Origin: Piezodorus guildinii
Taxonomy: Eukaryota; Arthropoda; Insecta; Hemiptera; Pentatomidae
Direction: 5' to 3'
Assembly: GCA_023052935.1 (NCBI GenBank)
Contig: CM041295.1
Span: forward strand, 169,314,366-169,378,365
DNA: 64,000 nt
Shown one piece after another: positions 1-10,450 of the stretch. The notes below the pieces were generated by a model. The model had not been told where the DNA came from, searched no databases, and was given only the letters and a program-made list of their open reading frames with translations. The first letter of the stretch is position 1; each line of letters begins with the position of its first letter. Both the position numbers and the translations under genes were made by a program.

Positions 1-106
1 ATGTATAGCCTAAAACCATGATAGGCAAAATTTAGGACTCTCACTGCAGCATCGTCCGATTAGGCATAGTAACATAAGGTGGCGTTAAATAAATAAACAA
101 ACAAAC
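1..106 (+). repeat. 3' part of SINE-b copy
   Basis: The window opens inside a SINE. Its conserved stretch (GATAGGCAAA then ACTCTCACTGCAGCATCG) and its AAATAAACAAACAAAC tail match the 3' half of the copy at 21842-22075 and, inverted, the piece at 23690-23840. The tRNA-like head lies outside the window. Confidence 0.6.
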
Positions 107-974
107 CCAACTTGGCCATTTCTGATGCACAGAGTTTCAGTAACAGTGGCACTAAGCATTAGATTTACATGATACAGTGTAGCTCACTAAAATTCTAAAT
201 ATATACATATATAGTATTTATATTTTATATTTTTAGAATTTGGGAGTCATTGCCATTGAAAAGATTAGATGAAATTTTTTTTCATGGGAACTATTGCACT
301 AGACCACACTGCTAACCTAAAGTGGGAGATAACAAGTTCTCTAGAGTAGGATTTAAGTCAGAGAAAAATAATTTGTATTAAAAATATAAACTGGAATGGG
401 AGGAGAGGGGATCACCACCACATTTTAGTCTAAAACCTAACAACGGTTGGGGTGGGAGTGGGAGGTGTTGCGGTTGAACCGTTCTTTGAGCCTAAAGGTG
501 TAGATCACAAAGAGCCTTTTTTTTTTTTTTTTTCCTTTTCAATGCTTATTATTAACAATAAAAATGCAATAAAACTATAGTAAATATCCATTATCAATTC
601 TTTACATCCCAGCGTTAACAACCATTTAATCACTTCCGAATGCAACACAGACTTTGCTCCCCTCCCTCCCCTAACCCCCACAACACCATTCAGTTTATAA
701 AAGGAATCTGAATTCCACAGAGGCCCTTCTTCTCAAGGAATGTCAGAAAAAGAACCCCTTCTTTATCCCTAAATCCTTACCAAGTCTGAAGGGCTTTACA
801 CAAGAAAACTCAACCAAGCCATTAACTTTATTAAATGTTTTCGATTTATTTGTTTCTAATAATAATAGTAAAATCTGAAATATAATTATTTTCAAAAATA
901 TTGATTAGAAACTTATGTCAGCATCATTTCAACGTTTTGGGGTTTCTAAGGATCAATATGTATTTTTCTAAAAT
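107..974. other. Unassigned interval with a weak repeat and a poly-T run
   Basis: I see no gene here. Positions 230-310 resemble 34230-34320 (shared TTGCCATTG and GGGAACTA blocks), so a low-copy dispersed repeat is likely. A T run at 518-534 followed by less AT-rich DNA could be the tail of a minus-strand retroelement, but no coding remnant supports this. Confidence 0.35.
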
Positions 975-1275
975 TCTGGTCTTGTGAATAGAGCACTAGT
1001 CTACTGTTCTCAGGGTCCTGGCTTCGAATCTCAGCTCAATTTTTAAAATCTCTTTTTTCAACCGAGGGTCGACCCTCGAGTATGGAGACTCTTCTATAAA
1101 ACCAGCATCAATAAAGTGGATAACCAAAAACTGGTATATTGGTGAGAAAAACCTGGCGGCTAATTATGATCTCGGCCAAGTCACCTGTCTCCTTGCATAA
1201 CTGTTGGCCTGAAAACCACGATTATCTAAATGTGCTGAGTCTATGACCCTTCGTGGCTTAGAGATACAAGTTTTT
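975..1275 (+). repeat. SINE-a copy, tRNA-derived, diverged
   Basis: A tRNA-like head (AATAGAGCACTAGTCTACTG, then a B-box-like GGCTTCGAATC) is followed by a body with the blocks CTGGCGGCTAATTATGATCT and ATGTGCTGAGTC and by the ending GACCCTTCGTGG. The same order of blocks occurs at 31143-31456. The copy has no clear poly-A tail and looks old. Known of the class: such SINEs are transcribed by RNA polymerase III and copied by LINE enzymes. Confidence 0.65.
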
Positions 1276-1534
1276 TTAAATCTAACAAAATTCTGGACTA
1301 ATAGCTAATCTAAATGGATAGTTATTGTAAGAACAACGAGGATCCTCAAATATTGAGGTCTAGATTGGGTAAATTTGCGGTGAAATTTGGTGTCAAATAG
1401 TTGAAGGACGACCGGAGCGCTTTGCGTCTTCCACGTCAAAATTTTGGGTCGAATTACCAAATCACTGGAAGGAATTAGTCCGGGTGGCGGTCATTAAATT
1501 AAACAACTGAATAGTTTCAACTATTTTATTGTTT

Positions 1535-1573
1535 GCCAACGTTTCGACCCCCATTGTGGGTCATCATCAGGGC
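1535..1573 (-). ncRNA. Hammerhead ribozyme core, Penelope type (copy a)
   Basis: Read on the minus strand: GCC, then CTGATGA (box I), then a stem-loop with GACCC pairing to GGGTC around an AATG-like loop, then GAAAC (box II), GTT and GGC. The first GCC and last GGC can pair as stem I. All invariant core positions of a type I hammerhead are present, with a minimal stem III. Established knowledge: such minimal hammerheads occur in terminal repeats of Penelope-like elements. The DNA downstream on the same strand (to about 1465) contains GACCGCCACCC, resembling GACCGCACCCCC in the arms of the element at 28261-29833. Confidence 0.7.
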
Positions 1574-1639
1574 CTCTAGTAGGCGAGTGGAAACTGTTCA
1601 GTGCTACCACCTTATTTTACAACCCAATATAAATGTATA

Positions 1640-2466
1640 ATATAGCGTTGAAAAGCTAAATATTATGTAAAACAAATTATCTAACATACAAAGTTGTAGA
1701 AAGGAAAGCAGAGGGAAAAAATTCAAGTGATTGCTGGAGATAATAATTTTTAAATCCTTTAATCTAAAATAAATGTTTCAATATAATTGTTTTCCTCAGC
1801 TTCCAACCTCATTTTTCTGTGAAACCTTGTGTAAATTATAAATGTTTAAGGAGCAGATTGACTATAAAGTTTATTTTTAAATCAAGTTTAGTTTTTCATT
1901 GAATATAATACAATTTTTATATACATACCAGATAGAATGAAAAATTATTTATATGATGTATATTATACTGAACATAGTTAAGTAAATTCATAATTTAGAA
2001 TTCAAGTATACTCAAGAGAAGATTCTTCATTAAACCCCTAAAAGAGAATTCGAATCTATTCGAGTCACAAAGCGACGAAAACGATTCTTACACCAATTTA
2101 AGTTTGAAAATAATATAAGTTTGACGTCAATATAAGTTGGATATCAATATAACTTTGTCATGAATATAACTTTGACATATTGATCGAGAAGTAATAGAGC
2201 TCCCTCACTCCTACGCAGAACCAACTCAATATCAAACCCTCACTTCTCGTTAATTGCCTCTTCAAAACTGGCTTTGCCTTATTATCTTTTATTTCACAAG
2301 GTTATACTATAATTATGCTTAGTATTCAACGCTCCAGTTATAATATTAAGGAATAACTATATAGTCTAGGAACCAAGGGTAATTTTATTAAATGGACGGA
2401 AGTATAGAATGATATAATGATAATATAAACATGAAGGAGGTAGTGAGACATATGGAGGTGATGCCA
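1640..2466. other. Unassigned interval upstream of LINE copy A
   Basis: The start (about 1630-1700) carries a short Rep-1-like block (GTATAATATAGCGTTGAAAA). The rest is AT-rich with no coding or structural signal, apart from the small tandem array at 2112-2178. Confidence 0.3.
2112..2178 (+). repeat. 17-bp imperfect tandem repeat, 4 units
   Basis: Four successive units begin AATATAAGTTTGACGTC, AATATAAGTTGGATATC, AATATAACTTTGTCATG and AATATAACTTTGACAT. The units diverge at several positions, so the array is not recent. Confidence 0.7.
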
Positions 2467-2476
2467 CTGTTGCTGC
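2467..2476 (+). repeat. Target-site duplication of LINE copy A (left)
   Basis: CTGTTGCTGC is repeated at 6667-6676, directly after the poly-A tail of the element. This fixes the ends of LINE copy A. Confidence 0.9.
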
Positions 2477-2484
2477 CCCAGTAC

Positions 2485-2496
2485 TGCGCACGCGCA
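2485..2496. promoter_or_regulatory. NRF-1/EWG-like palindrome at LINE 5' end
   Basis: TGCGCACGCGCA lies within 10 nt of the element's start and fits the NRF-1 consensus YGCGCAYGCGCR. Copy B has the perfect palindrome TGCGCATGCGCA at the same place. LINEs need an internal promoter at the 5' end, so a role in transcription is plausible but inferred. Confidence 0.45.
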
Positions 2497-2790
2497 TGAG
2501 TATAGCAGTCATCATTCAAATCGTCTCTTGGATTTCTTGCTTTTTCAGTTGGAATTCACTTCAGTGCAATCTTGAAAACATCACCAGACTTCAGGATAAC
2601 AACTGCACTAAATATTGGAGCAAAAAACAGTAAGTTTTGTTACAATTTACGGTGTAAAGTGAATGCTGGGTAACCTCTTCACATCAGCTGATTGCCAATA
2701 GCTCGGCAAGGCCGGGATTGGTTTTCTTTTCTTTAGTTATTGTTTTATTTTCCACATCTAGTTATTATCTTATTATCTTCTTCACATGAA

Positions 2791-3750
2791 ATGCGACATT
2801 TTCACCAAGTGATGTCCTCCAAAGCATCAACTAAAAGATCTAGATCTAGTGGTTCAATCACGTCTCCCATAAAACAAAGACCCCGCCGTGATACCAATAA
2901 AAAATTAAATCAGCAAGCAACCCCTTTATGTACTAATACCGAATCTGAACCACAACCGGGCACATCGTCACAAGGGATGACTGATGAATCTCCGTTTTTC
3001 ACCCCAAATCCTTTTCAAATCCTACATAATGAAAAAGAAAACATGGAATCTGCTCCTACACCCACTGACTTGGAACCATTGTCAGGGGTAGAGCAAATTT
3101 ATGATCTAAAAAGACTGTACTATACAAGTGTAAAAGTCGAAAAAACTTACACCAAGAGAGAAATTGTTCAATGCCATAATTGTCAAGCATATGGTCATAC
3201 CAAAAGTTACTGTTATCACATACCACGCTGCGTGAAATGCGGTGAACAGCACAAGTCTGTGGAATGTACAAAACCGAAGTCAACACCCGCTGTATGTGCT
3301 CATTGCCTCAAGGACCACCCGGCCAACTACAAAGGATGCCAAATCTATAAGGAACTAAGGACCAGGTATCAAAAACCCCAAGTACTGGATGAAACAGCAA
3401 GACAAACAAGAACTAGAAGAGAACCCTCAAAAATAATCGATGCCAATGTATCATTTGCCCACTTACTTGGAGGTGGGAACCAATGTAGTGAAACCGAGGC
3501 CCTGCCGGAACTGCAAAATGTACCTCAATATCCTCAGTCCATTCAACAAATACCTCTTCCTCAAAACGTAATCAATCCTAAAAATCCTCATCCACAACAA
3601 ATCTCTTATATCCCACCTCCTTCAAATGCCACAGACCTTACCAGTTTGATGGCATCCTTCATTTCCGAAATGAAATCCTCTGTCATGCCCCTAATCACAA
3701 TCCTTACGAATCTTGTATCAAATATTATTCCTACCATAAAAAAGCCATAA
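2791..3750 (+). pseudogene. LINE copy A ORF1 (Gag-like), deleted
   Basis: A Gag-like RNA-binding protein of Jockey elements. I use the ATG at 2791 because copy B starts at the equivalent ATG. The frame is open for 319 codons and runs into ORF2, whose ATG follows the stop directly. It keeps a Ser/Lys/Arg-rich N-terminus and three CCHC-type knuckles at about residues 128-183 (CHNCQAYGHTKSYC is the first). Compared with copy B (434 aa) it lacks about 114 residues just before the knuckles, including most of the PRE_C2HC-like, RRM-related region. The deletion is in frame, so a shortened knuckle protein could in principle be made, but it probably could not form a normal particle. Confidence 0.85.
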
Positions 3751-6368
3751 ATGACCTCACCTAATTCCTTGTCTATTCTCCTATGGAATGCGAATGGTGT
3801 TAGAACTCACACTGACGAACTTACAGCCTTACTGCAAGACAAAAAATTTGATGTTGCACTCATTACTGAAACTAGACTAACCACTAAAAAGTACTTCAAA
3901 ATACGTGAATACACGACATACCGGACAGACCATCCAGACGGCAAAGCCCATGCCGGTACTGCTGTCATTGTCCACCGATCCCTCTCCCACCACTTACACC
4001 CACTTCCCGCCCACGACTTCCTACAAGCCACCTCTGTTATAATCAAGACCTTTTCTTTTCCGCTCGTCATCGCATCAGCATACTGCCCTCCTAAACATCC
4101 CATTTCTTCTGCCCAATTTGGATCCTTCCTCAACTCATTGGGGAATCACTTTATTCTGGGTGCAGACCTAAACGCCAAGCACCAACAATGGGGTTCCAGA
4201 ACCACAAATACTCGTGGACGGACATTGCAGGCTGCATTCAACTCCCGACGCTTTAATCTCCTACCTCCCAATTCCCCTACCTACTGGCCAACAGATCATA
4301 ACCGTAATCCAGACATCCTTGACTTCCTCATCCACAGCGGATTAGGTTCCCTGAACTATTCCGTAACTCGCCTTGATGAACTATCCTCTGACCATAGTCC
4401 ACTGATCGTAAATGTATCCTTAACACCTATTCCTAAACCTATATCAACTGGGACCTCTTCCGCGAAATCCTCACCAATGATATTGACCTCAAAGTGACCC
4501 TCAAAACCCAAACTGACCTTGACAATGCCGTCTATTCCTTTACAACCTCGATTCAACAAGCCACCTGGACTGCCTCCTTTCCCAAGCACTCCTAAATAAA
4601 TCCTTACAAAAACCATTTACCACAACACCTCCTAGACCTAATCCACACTAAACGCCGAGCCAGAGCATTATGGCAACGCACCCGTCACCCATCAGATTTC
4701 CACTCCTATAACTTTTATTGTAGACAGTTAAAGCCGGAGTTGGCGATCTTCCGTTCCCAATCCTACAATTCCTACCTCTCCTCTCTCTCGACTCGTGACA
4801 ATTCCTTGTGGAATGTCACGAAGAGAATTCTTGAATCCCCCCTGATATCCCATCCTCTCCGGCGTAGTGATAATTCCTGGGCTGCTTCTAACAAAGATAG
4901 GGCCCAGGAATTCGCACTACACCTTTCCAAGGTATTCACTCCTCATTCTGATCTCAATCCAACCCATACCGCAATAGTTGAAGAGTTCCTTACGTCACCG
5001 ATACCAATTTCCTTACCACCTAAAGCACTTAAAAAGCTTCCTCTCCGTAAATCTCCTGGATACGATCTCCTTACTCCTCAAATCCCAAGACAACTTCCAT
5101 CTAAAGCCATTACATTCCTTACATATCTCTATAACTGCATCCTACGCACTACCTGTTTTCCTCTGTTGTGGAAACACTCGACTGTCATCCTTTTCCTAAA
5201 ACCAGGCAAACCCTCCAACTCTACGTCATCCTACAGACCTATTAGCCTTCTTCCGATCCTTTCCAAAATTTTCGAAAAATTCCTATTAAAACGAATCCTA
5301 GCCAAATTTCACAATTTTCCTTCACACCAGTTTGGATTCCGTCCTGAACATTCCTCTGTTCAACAAGGACTCCGAGTTGTAGACCACATTTCTTCCGCCC
5401 TTGAGTGCAAGGAGTATTGTTCGGGTGCCTTTCTGGACATAGCTCAAGCTTTTGACCGGGTATGGCACCCGGGACTGCTCTTTAAGCTCAAAACCCATTT
5501 ACCTCAATCTTTATACCTAATCCTCCGATCCTATTTATCAAACCGCTCCTTCCGAGTTCTTTGTGGTTCCGAATTTTCCAAACATTATTCTGTTGAGGCC
5601 GGTGTTCCTCAAGGCAGCGTCTTAGGACCCGTCCTCTACATCCTCTACACCGCCGATATCCCTACCGATCCCATAACCTTTCTGGCAACATTTGCTGATG
5701 ACACAGCCATTTTATCATCCGATTCCGATCTTGAAGTAGCATCGCTAAATCTCCAAAGGCACCTTTCCCTTGTGGAAGACTGGTGTAAGGCTTGGCGAAT
5801 TAAGGTAAACGAAAGCAAATGCCCACACGTCACTTTCACCCTTCGACGTAAATCCTGTCCAACAGTTAAATTCAATTTTATACAGCTTCCTTCCTCCGAC
5901 ACAGTCCGGTACCTTGGCTTTTTACTAGACAAAAGACTGACGTGGAACCCACATACAAGACTTAAAAGGATAGAACTCAACCGCAGATTCGGCCGGTTAT
6001 ACAAACTACTAGACAGAAAATCTCATCTTACAGTCGACAACAAATTACTAATATATAAGACAGTACTGAAACCTATATGGACCTACGGACTTGAACTATG
6101 GGGGACAACTAAACATTCTAACATCAAACGTATCCAATCCTTCCAATCCAAAGTCCTTCGAACAATAGTTAATGCTCCTTATTACGTTACCAACTGTACC
6201 CTACACCACGACCTTAATATTCCATTTATTTTAGACCTGGTACCATCCAAATTCCATCCGAACCTTCTTCATCAGCCTAATCCTCTTGCTCAATCGCTCT
6301 CCAGCTCCACCCATCCCTACAATCCTCCTCGAAGATTGAAACGGCAGTGGCCCCGCAACGTTTTGTAA
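3751..6368 (+). pseudogene. LINE copy A ORF2 (endonuclease-reverse transcriptase), broken
   Basis: The first 249 codons (3751-4497) give an APE-type endonuclease with LWNANG, ETRL, LGADLNAK and SDHSPL, so its catalytic residues look present. A deletion after 4440 shifts the frame, and the frame ends at 4497. The stretch to about 4740 has further stops (for example near 4595). From 4740 a long frame carries the fingers, palm and thumb: FLDIAQAFDRVW (motif A), GVPQGSVLGP (motif B) and TFADDTA (motif C), then a diverged C-terminus with an H/C-containing end, stopping at 6368. Inactive as a whole through the frameshift. Confidence 0.88.
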
Positions 6369-6666
6369 ACATTTATTCTGGAGTTCTGACACTGGTCAGA
6401 TCCTCCACTCATGTACTGTATGTTTGTGGCTTACACCAGTGTAGCGCCGGGTGAGAGGCGCTGGGATCTCTTGGATTCGGCTTCTCCCCCCACTTGTGGA
6501 GGGAGCAGCGGAGTCTAGGGTCCCTTTAGCAGATTGTATATATTTAAGTTTGCTTGTATGATTTATATTTATTTTCCAACTTGTATTTAACTCTACTACA
6601 GGTTGTTGTTTTGATTTGTTTGTTGTTTTTTTTAAGTGTTATTTTCTTGTATATAAAAAAAAAAAA
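6369..6666 (+). other. 3' UTR and poly-A tail of LINE copy A
   Basis: About 286 nt of 3' UTR followed by 12 A. The same 3' UTR occurs in copies B (43763-44256), C (47881-48296, minus) and D (10602-11106). Confidence 0.85.
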
Positions 6667-6676
6667 CTGTTGCTGC
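6667..6676 (+). repeat. Target-site duplication of LINE copy A (right)
   Basis: CTGTTGCTGC, identical to 2467-2476. Confidence 0.9.
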
Positions 6677-7084
6677 TAAACTAGGAGACCCTATTCTCAA
6701 GAACCGAGACCGTCCTAGGAAATATCCTTTCAATCAAATGCCAAAGCGTTACACCTCATGAATATCATAATATATATATAAATATATATATATATATAAG
6801 TTTTCTACTGTTCTAAGGTTTCAGTCAATAAATAAACAATTTTATACTTAATATAGAAAAGAATACATTGAACAATGAATATACATACAGTAGCTAAATA
6901 GATATAGCAATTAGAATTTACATTAAAGATATTACTAGAAATATCACGTACTTACAATTTAAGACAAAATAGAGTCTTAAATAGAGACACATGTGTAGAC
7001 CACAAACTTTGAAAGAACACTGAAGCAAAGATATAAAGGAATAGTTCAGGTATGGAGGATTTTCCATATTTATGACGTTATTTA
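6677..7084. other. Unassigned AT-rich interval
   Basis: Contains a short (AT)n stretch near 6770-6800. No gene or recognisable repeat seen. Confidence 0.3.
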
Positions 7085-7142
7085 TTTATCACGTGACCTA
7101 ATAAAGTTTTCTACAATTCATTTTACTATGGCTGGTTTATAT

Positions 7143-7390
7143 ATATTATATAGCCACTGGACGAATTTTGATACGGTTTTTAATATCATATAGGGCATTC
7201 TTTCCTGAAGGTTTATAATAAAATACATTGCAATTTAGCTTTTCTTCAGGGGGGAATAGAATAAATTTTCTAAAACCAACTTTTTATTCCTAAAATATGA
7301 TTATTAATTAAGACATATAATATACCGTTGGACAGCTCAAGATTTTATAAACGTTAATACGCAATAAAATAAATCGTGCAAGTTTATATA
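7143..7390 (+). repeat. Rep-3 copy
   Basis: Shares with 11935-12115 and 53085-53310 the series GAATTTTGATACGGTTTT, ATTCTTTCCTGAAG, TTTATAAT and AAATACATTGCA. It is followed by a block related to Rep-1 (ATATAATATACCGTTGGA). Non-coding dispersed repeat, class unknown. Confidence 0.5.
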
Positions 7391-7399
7391 AAGTTTTTG

Positions 7400-7503
7400 T
7401 AAGCCCATAGACTTATGTACACATGTAAGCCCATATACTTATGTACACATGTAAGCCCATAGACTTATGTACACATGTAAGCCCATAGACTTATGTACAC
7501 ATG
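7400..7503 (+). repeat. 26-bp tandem repeat, 4 units
   Basis: Four nearly identical head-to-tail units containing TAAGCCCATAGACTTATGTA followed by CACATG. The second unit differs by one base. The high identity suggests a recent origin. Confidence 0.9.
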
Positions 7504-7639
7504 CTATTGGAAAAGAGGAAGGTTTTGAAAGTTCAATGTAGCCACTGTCAAACAAATAAAATAAATTTTTCTGTCATCTATGATTTACTGTAAAATAAAA
7601 AAGAAATAAACTAAACCCATTCTGACTTTGTTTTACATT

Positions 7640-7800
7640 TCTGCCGATGATTAAGTGCCAACGAACCAAAACATTTGATTGCTCCTTTATTCTCCTCTCA
7701 CTACACTCTGGAATTCTCTAAAAGATATTCTAAATTAGAAAGACTTACAGCCATCTTTTCAGATGCCTCGGACGTTTATCAACAATTGAAGAGGAAACAA
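7640..7800 (+). pseudogene. Scrap of non-LTR reverse transcriptase C-terminus
   Basis: The bases around 7660-7740 align with 53780-53860 (AACCAAAACATTTGATTGCT against AACTAAAACTTTCGATCGTT, then TCCTTTATT and TCTGGAATT). At 53780 the matching frame encodes the LIWNYLP-type end of a LINE ORF2. Here the frame is lost. Confidence 0.4.
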
Positions 7801-8343
7801 GAAATCTAAGCTCGTGGGAATAGAGTTTGTCATGAAAGGAATAGTAATTGTTTCGGGACAAATCAGCAACTTTAAGGACACTATGGATTAGTTCATTCGG
7901 GACAAAGTAAGAAGAATTAAGGATTTAGGATGGTAAGGATTGCAAACGAATTTGACATTTAATTAAAGCTCAACTCCGTAAGAAAAGATTGGACGTACGA
8001 TTCTTTTGTTATAAAGAGGAAGGTTTGAGGAAGTGGCCAAAAATGGCGAGCAGTTTCGTGTCGTTTCAGTTTTGTATGGGGATTCCAAGTTGGAGCATTA
8101 GGTATCGGATATCTTCTACAGGGACAGGAAGAATATTATCAAGAAAATTGTTGGGCAGGAATTGATAGGTTTACCAGGAGATAAAGCTTATTTGGTGGGA
8201 TTCGTTTGAGTTAATTTTTACTGCCCAGTTCTGAGACTACACTTCTAGGTAATTGATTTAAGAGAGTGGAAGGATCTTAATAAATGTATCATTATTAGCT
8301 GATAACACACAATTATCATTACCACAGGTAGATGGGGAGTGTT

Positions 8344-8600
8344 AGGATAAGGGACAGTATTGCGATCGTGAACATTTTCTAATTAGATTTTCAACGGAAA
8401 TACACGTTTTAGGTTCCTCTGGGGCCAAATAAACAAGCCCTTTAAATGGCCTGAGTGTGAGTGTGTATGTGGTAAGGCTAGCTGAAAAAGAGCCACACGA
8501 AACTAAAATTTCATATTATGATTCTGAGATACTACAGTAATTTAAAAGAGGCGATCTATAAAAATGTATAGAATCATTCGAGTTCTTTATTTTGCCTATA
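8344..8600 (+). repeat. Rep-1 fragment, 5' part, diverged
   Basis: Matches the Rep-1 start: ACAGTATTGCGATCGTGAAC, TTTCAACGGAAATACACGTT, TTAGGTTCC and a GTGTGAGTGTGTATGTGG segment. It decays beyond about 8600. Confidence 0.6.
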
Positions 8601-8877
8601 ACAAAATAGGTTCTGAGATATTCACAAAGAGCCAATCAAAAATCAGTTTTCCTAATTCACTATTTCCTTCCTACAAAAGCCGATTCGTTAACTTGTGAAA
8701 ATTTAACTAATAATGACGAGAAGGACAATGTCAATTTTATATCAAGCTTCAGCTATCTTTAATTCACCTAAGGATAAATAAATGTTTGGAAAAGTAACAT
8801 TTTTCCATTGACAAAGCGGTTGGGCAGTAATAGACGAAATGGCTGTTAGAAGCTAGACCTGGTGCATCCCTAACATT

Positions 8878-8923
<46 letters not shown>

Positions 8924-8936
8924 TATATTATATATA
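8878..8936. repeat. (AT)n microsatellite
   Basis: About 59 nt of AT dinucleotides with two small interruptions. Confidence 0.95.
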
Positions 8937-9216
8937 AATGTGTATAATTAAATGTTTACATACATACATATATATAAACCAGCCATAGTAAAATGAATTG
9001 GAGAAAAGTTTACTAGGTGACGTAATATTTCTTTTGATGACACTAGCCAGTAGGGGTGCCACCCCCAATCACGCACCAAGAACATCATATCCTTGTATCG
9101 GCTTGTAAAATAAGTTGGTAGCGTTTTTAATACTTCAATTAAATCTTCTCTCTCTATTTATACAAACATGTTTACTTGGTCAAAAATGTTTACATATTCC
9201 AAAAAAAAGGATTAGT

Positions 9217-9229
9217 TGAGGTGCTTTTA
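9217..9229 (+). repeat. SINE-c target-site duplication (left)
   Basis: TGAGGTGCTTTTA, repeated exactly at 9519-9531. The uninterrupted Rep-2 copy at about 25648 reads TTAAGGTGCTATTATGCAT and so represents the empty site. Confidence 0.9.
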
Positions 9230-9518
9230 TGGGAAGCCGGGGGGTCAGTGGCTAGCGCGTTAGTCTCCCACCCCAGAGATGTGAGTTCGAGTCCCAGTCT
9301 TAGCGGGACTTTTATAAGAATATAATTAAATGGGGATTCACTCACAGCCTCTCCCCGAGTAGTGAGACCCGTCAGCCTACAGGTGGCAACTCGCAAAAAT
9401 AGGCGTAAGGAGTGATGACCCTACCCTAAACATTTCATCGAGAAACGAGAGTATATTCTCCCAGGAGTATAAACCGCGCGGTCAAGGGCCTACACGGCCT
9501 GTCGCGCCAGAGAGAGAG
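9230..9518 (+). mobile_element. SINE-c, full length, tRNA-derived
   Basis: Head with A-box-like TGGCTAGCGCGTTAGTC and B-box-like GAGTTCGAGTCCC in the spacing of a tRNA promoter, then a body of about 210 nt ending in GCCAGAGAGAGAG. A perfect 13-bp TSD surrounds it. The 3' end is a short GA repeat, not poly-A. A 3' fragment of the same family lies at 22735-22810. Confidence 0.85.
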
Positions 9519-9531
9519 TGAGGTGCTTTTA
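9519..9531 (+). repeat. SINE-c target-site duplication (right)
   Basis: TGAGGTGCTTTTA, identical to 9217-9229. Confidence 0.9.
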
Positions 9532-9915
9532 AGCATCAGTTTTAACCGAGATTCCTTATCTTAAGTGGTATTTTACTTGCTGTAAATGGAAGAGAAATTT
9601 CATTTTCGTTTTTTACTGATTTTTTATTTTTGAAAGGGAAAATCCGCTGCACAGACGGTTAACAAAATTTTCATTGTGTATGGTGATGATGCCTTAGGAG
9701 ACACCGCCGCCCGTTAGCGATTTGCTCCGTTCAGAACCGGAAATTCCGACTTGGAAAATGTAAAACGCTCGGGTCGACCTTCAAATGTTGATGATGAACA
9801 AACTTATGTATAACCAAATCATATAATTAATTAAAAATATTTACAAGAATTTGAATCTTCATGGAAATCACCAGTAAAAAACACAACTCACTTATTTTAC
9901 AACCCAATATGTCTT

Positions 9916-10450
9916 GTGCTTTTTGAAGGTTACTTGACCGCAATCGTTTTTGATCGTTGTATACACTTAATACGTCAATTTATTAATGTCAGCCCTACAA
10001 GTGTCGTTTTATAGGATAAACTCCAGTATATCGAATTGTCCACCTTTTCTAGAGATACCACCATCCATCTCCGTATCCTAGATAGAAGGATCAATTAATC
10101 GAAGCAGGAGTTGGTTAATACTTAAAGGACGAGGAAGTAATTTTCTTTCTAGATAAAGTAGGCCATACCGTAGCAACCTAAATCGATGATGTTGCGTGCT
10201 AATAACCATTTTTGAGGTTTATCACAAAGGAGAATCCTTACCGGTCGATAGGCAATGAACCTCTAGCTCACTCTTCTCAGTATTTAAATAATACTATCAT
10301 CCACCCTTACATTCAGTCAGATATAAGAAACATTTTTATGAATAGGGCCATGCATAACCTTATTTAGCATGTTTAATAATTACATAAATTTATTTAACAT
10401 TAACATAACCTTATTTATAAGTATATTCGTATCTTGATTAATGGGTTAGA
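9916..10450. other. Unassigned interval
   Basis: Moderately AT-rich single-copy-looking DNA. No open frame of note and no match to other parts of the window. Confidence 0.3.

Larger units (their letters stand above)
2477..6666 (+). mobile_element. Jockey-type non-LTR retrotransposon, copy A (internally deleted)
   Basis: A LINE with two ORFs, a 3' UTR and a 12-nt A tail, flanked by a perfect 10-bp duplication. The 5' end matches that of copy B (39469) from the first bases, so insertion was full length. It is about 4.19 kb against 4.79 kb for copy B. The difference comes from an in-frame deletion of about 0.34 kb in ORF1, an out-of-frame deletion of about 25 bp after 4440 and an in-frame 27-bp deletion near 5028. 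I infer Jockey clade from the Gag-like ORF1 with three CCHC knuckles, the APE-type endonuclease, the FADD reverse transcriptase and the lack of an RNase H. The copy cannot encode a working enzyme. Confidence 0.92.
7085..9032. mobile_element. Block bounded by about 55-bp terminal inverted repeats
   Basis: Positions 7085-7145 and 8972-9032 are inverted copies of one another. Both contain CAATTCATTTTACTATGGCT (left orientation) and the preceding CACGTGACCTAATAAA / TACGTCACCTAGTAAA. This is the layout of a DNA transposon of about 1.95 kb. The interior has no transposase I recognise and holds other repeats (Rep-3, a 26-bp array, a reverse transcriptase scrap, a Rep-1 fragment, an AT array). No clear TSD was found. 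Two independent insertions in opposite orientation is the alternative. Confidence 0.5.
9120..9915 (+). repeat. Rep-2 copy 1, split by SINE-c
   Basis: Parallels 25560-28105 (copy 2) in the blocks GTTTACTTGGTCAA, AACCGAGATTCCTT, AAGTGGTATTTT, GGTTAACAAAATTT, GTGTATGGTGAT and TTATTTTACAACCCAATAT. It is non-coding. Each copy is interrupted at a different site by a different element, which shows that Rep-2 is the older layer. Confidence 0.6.
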
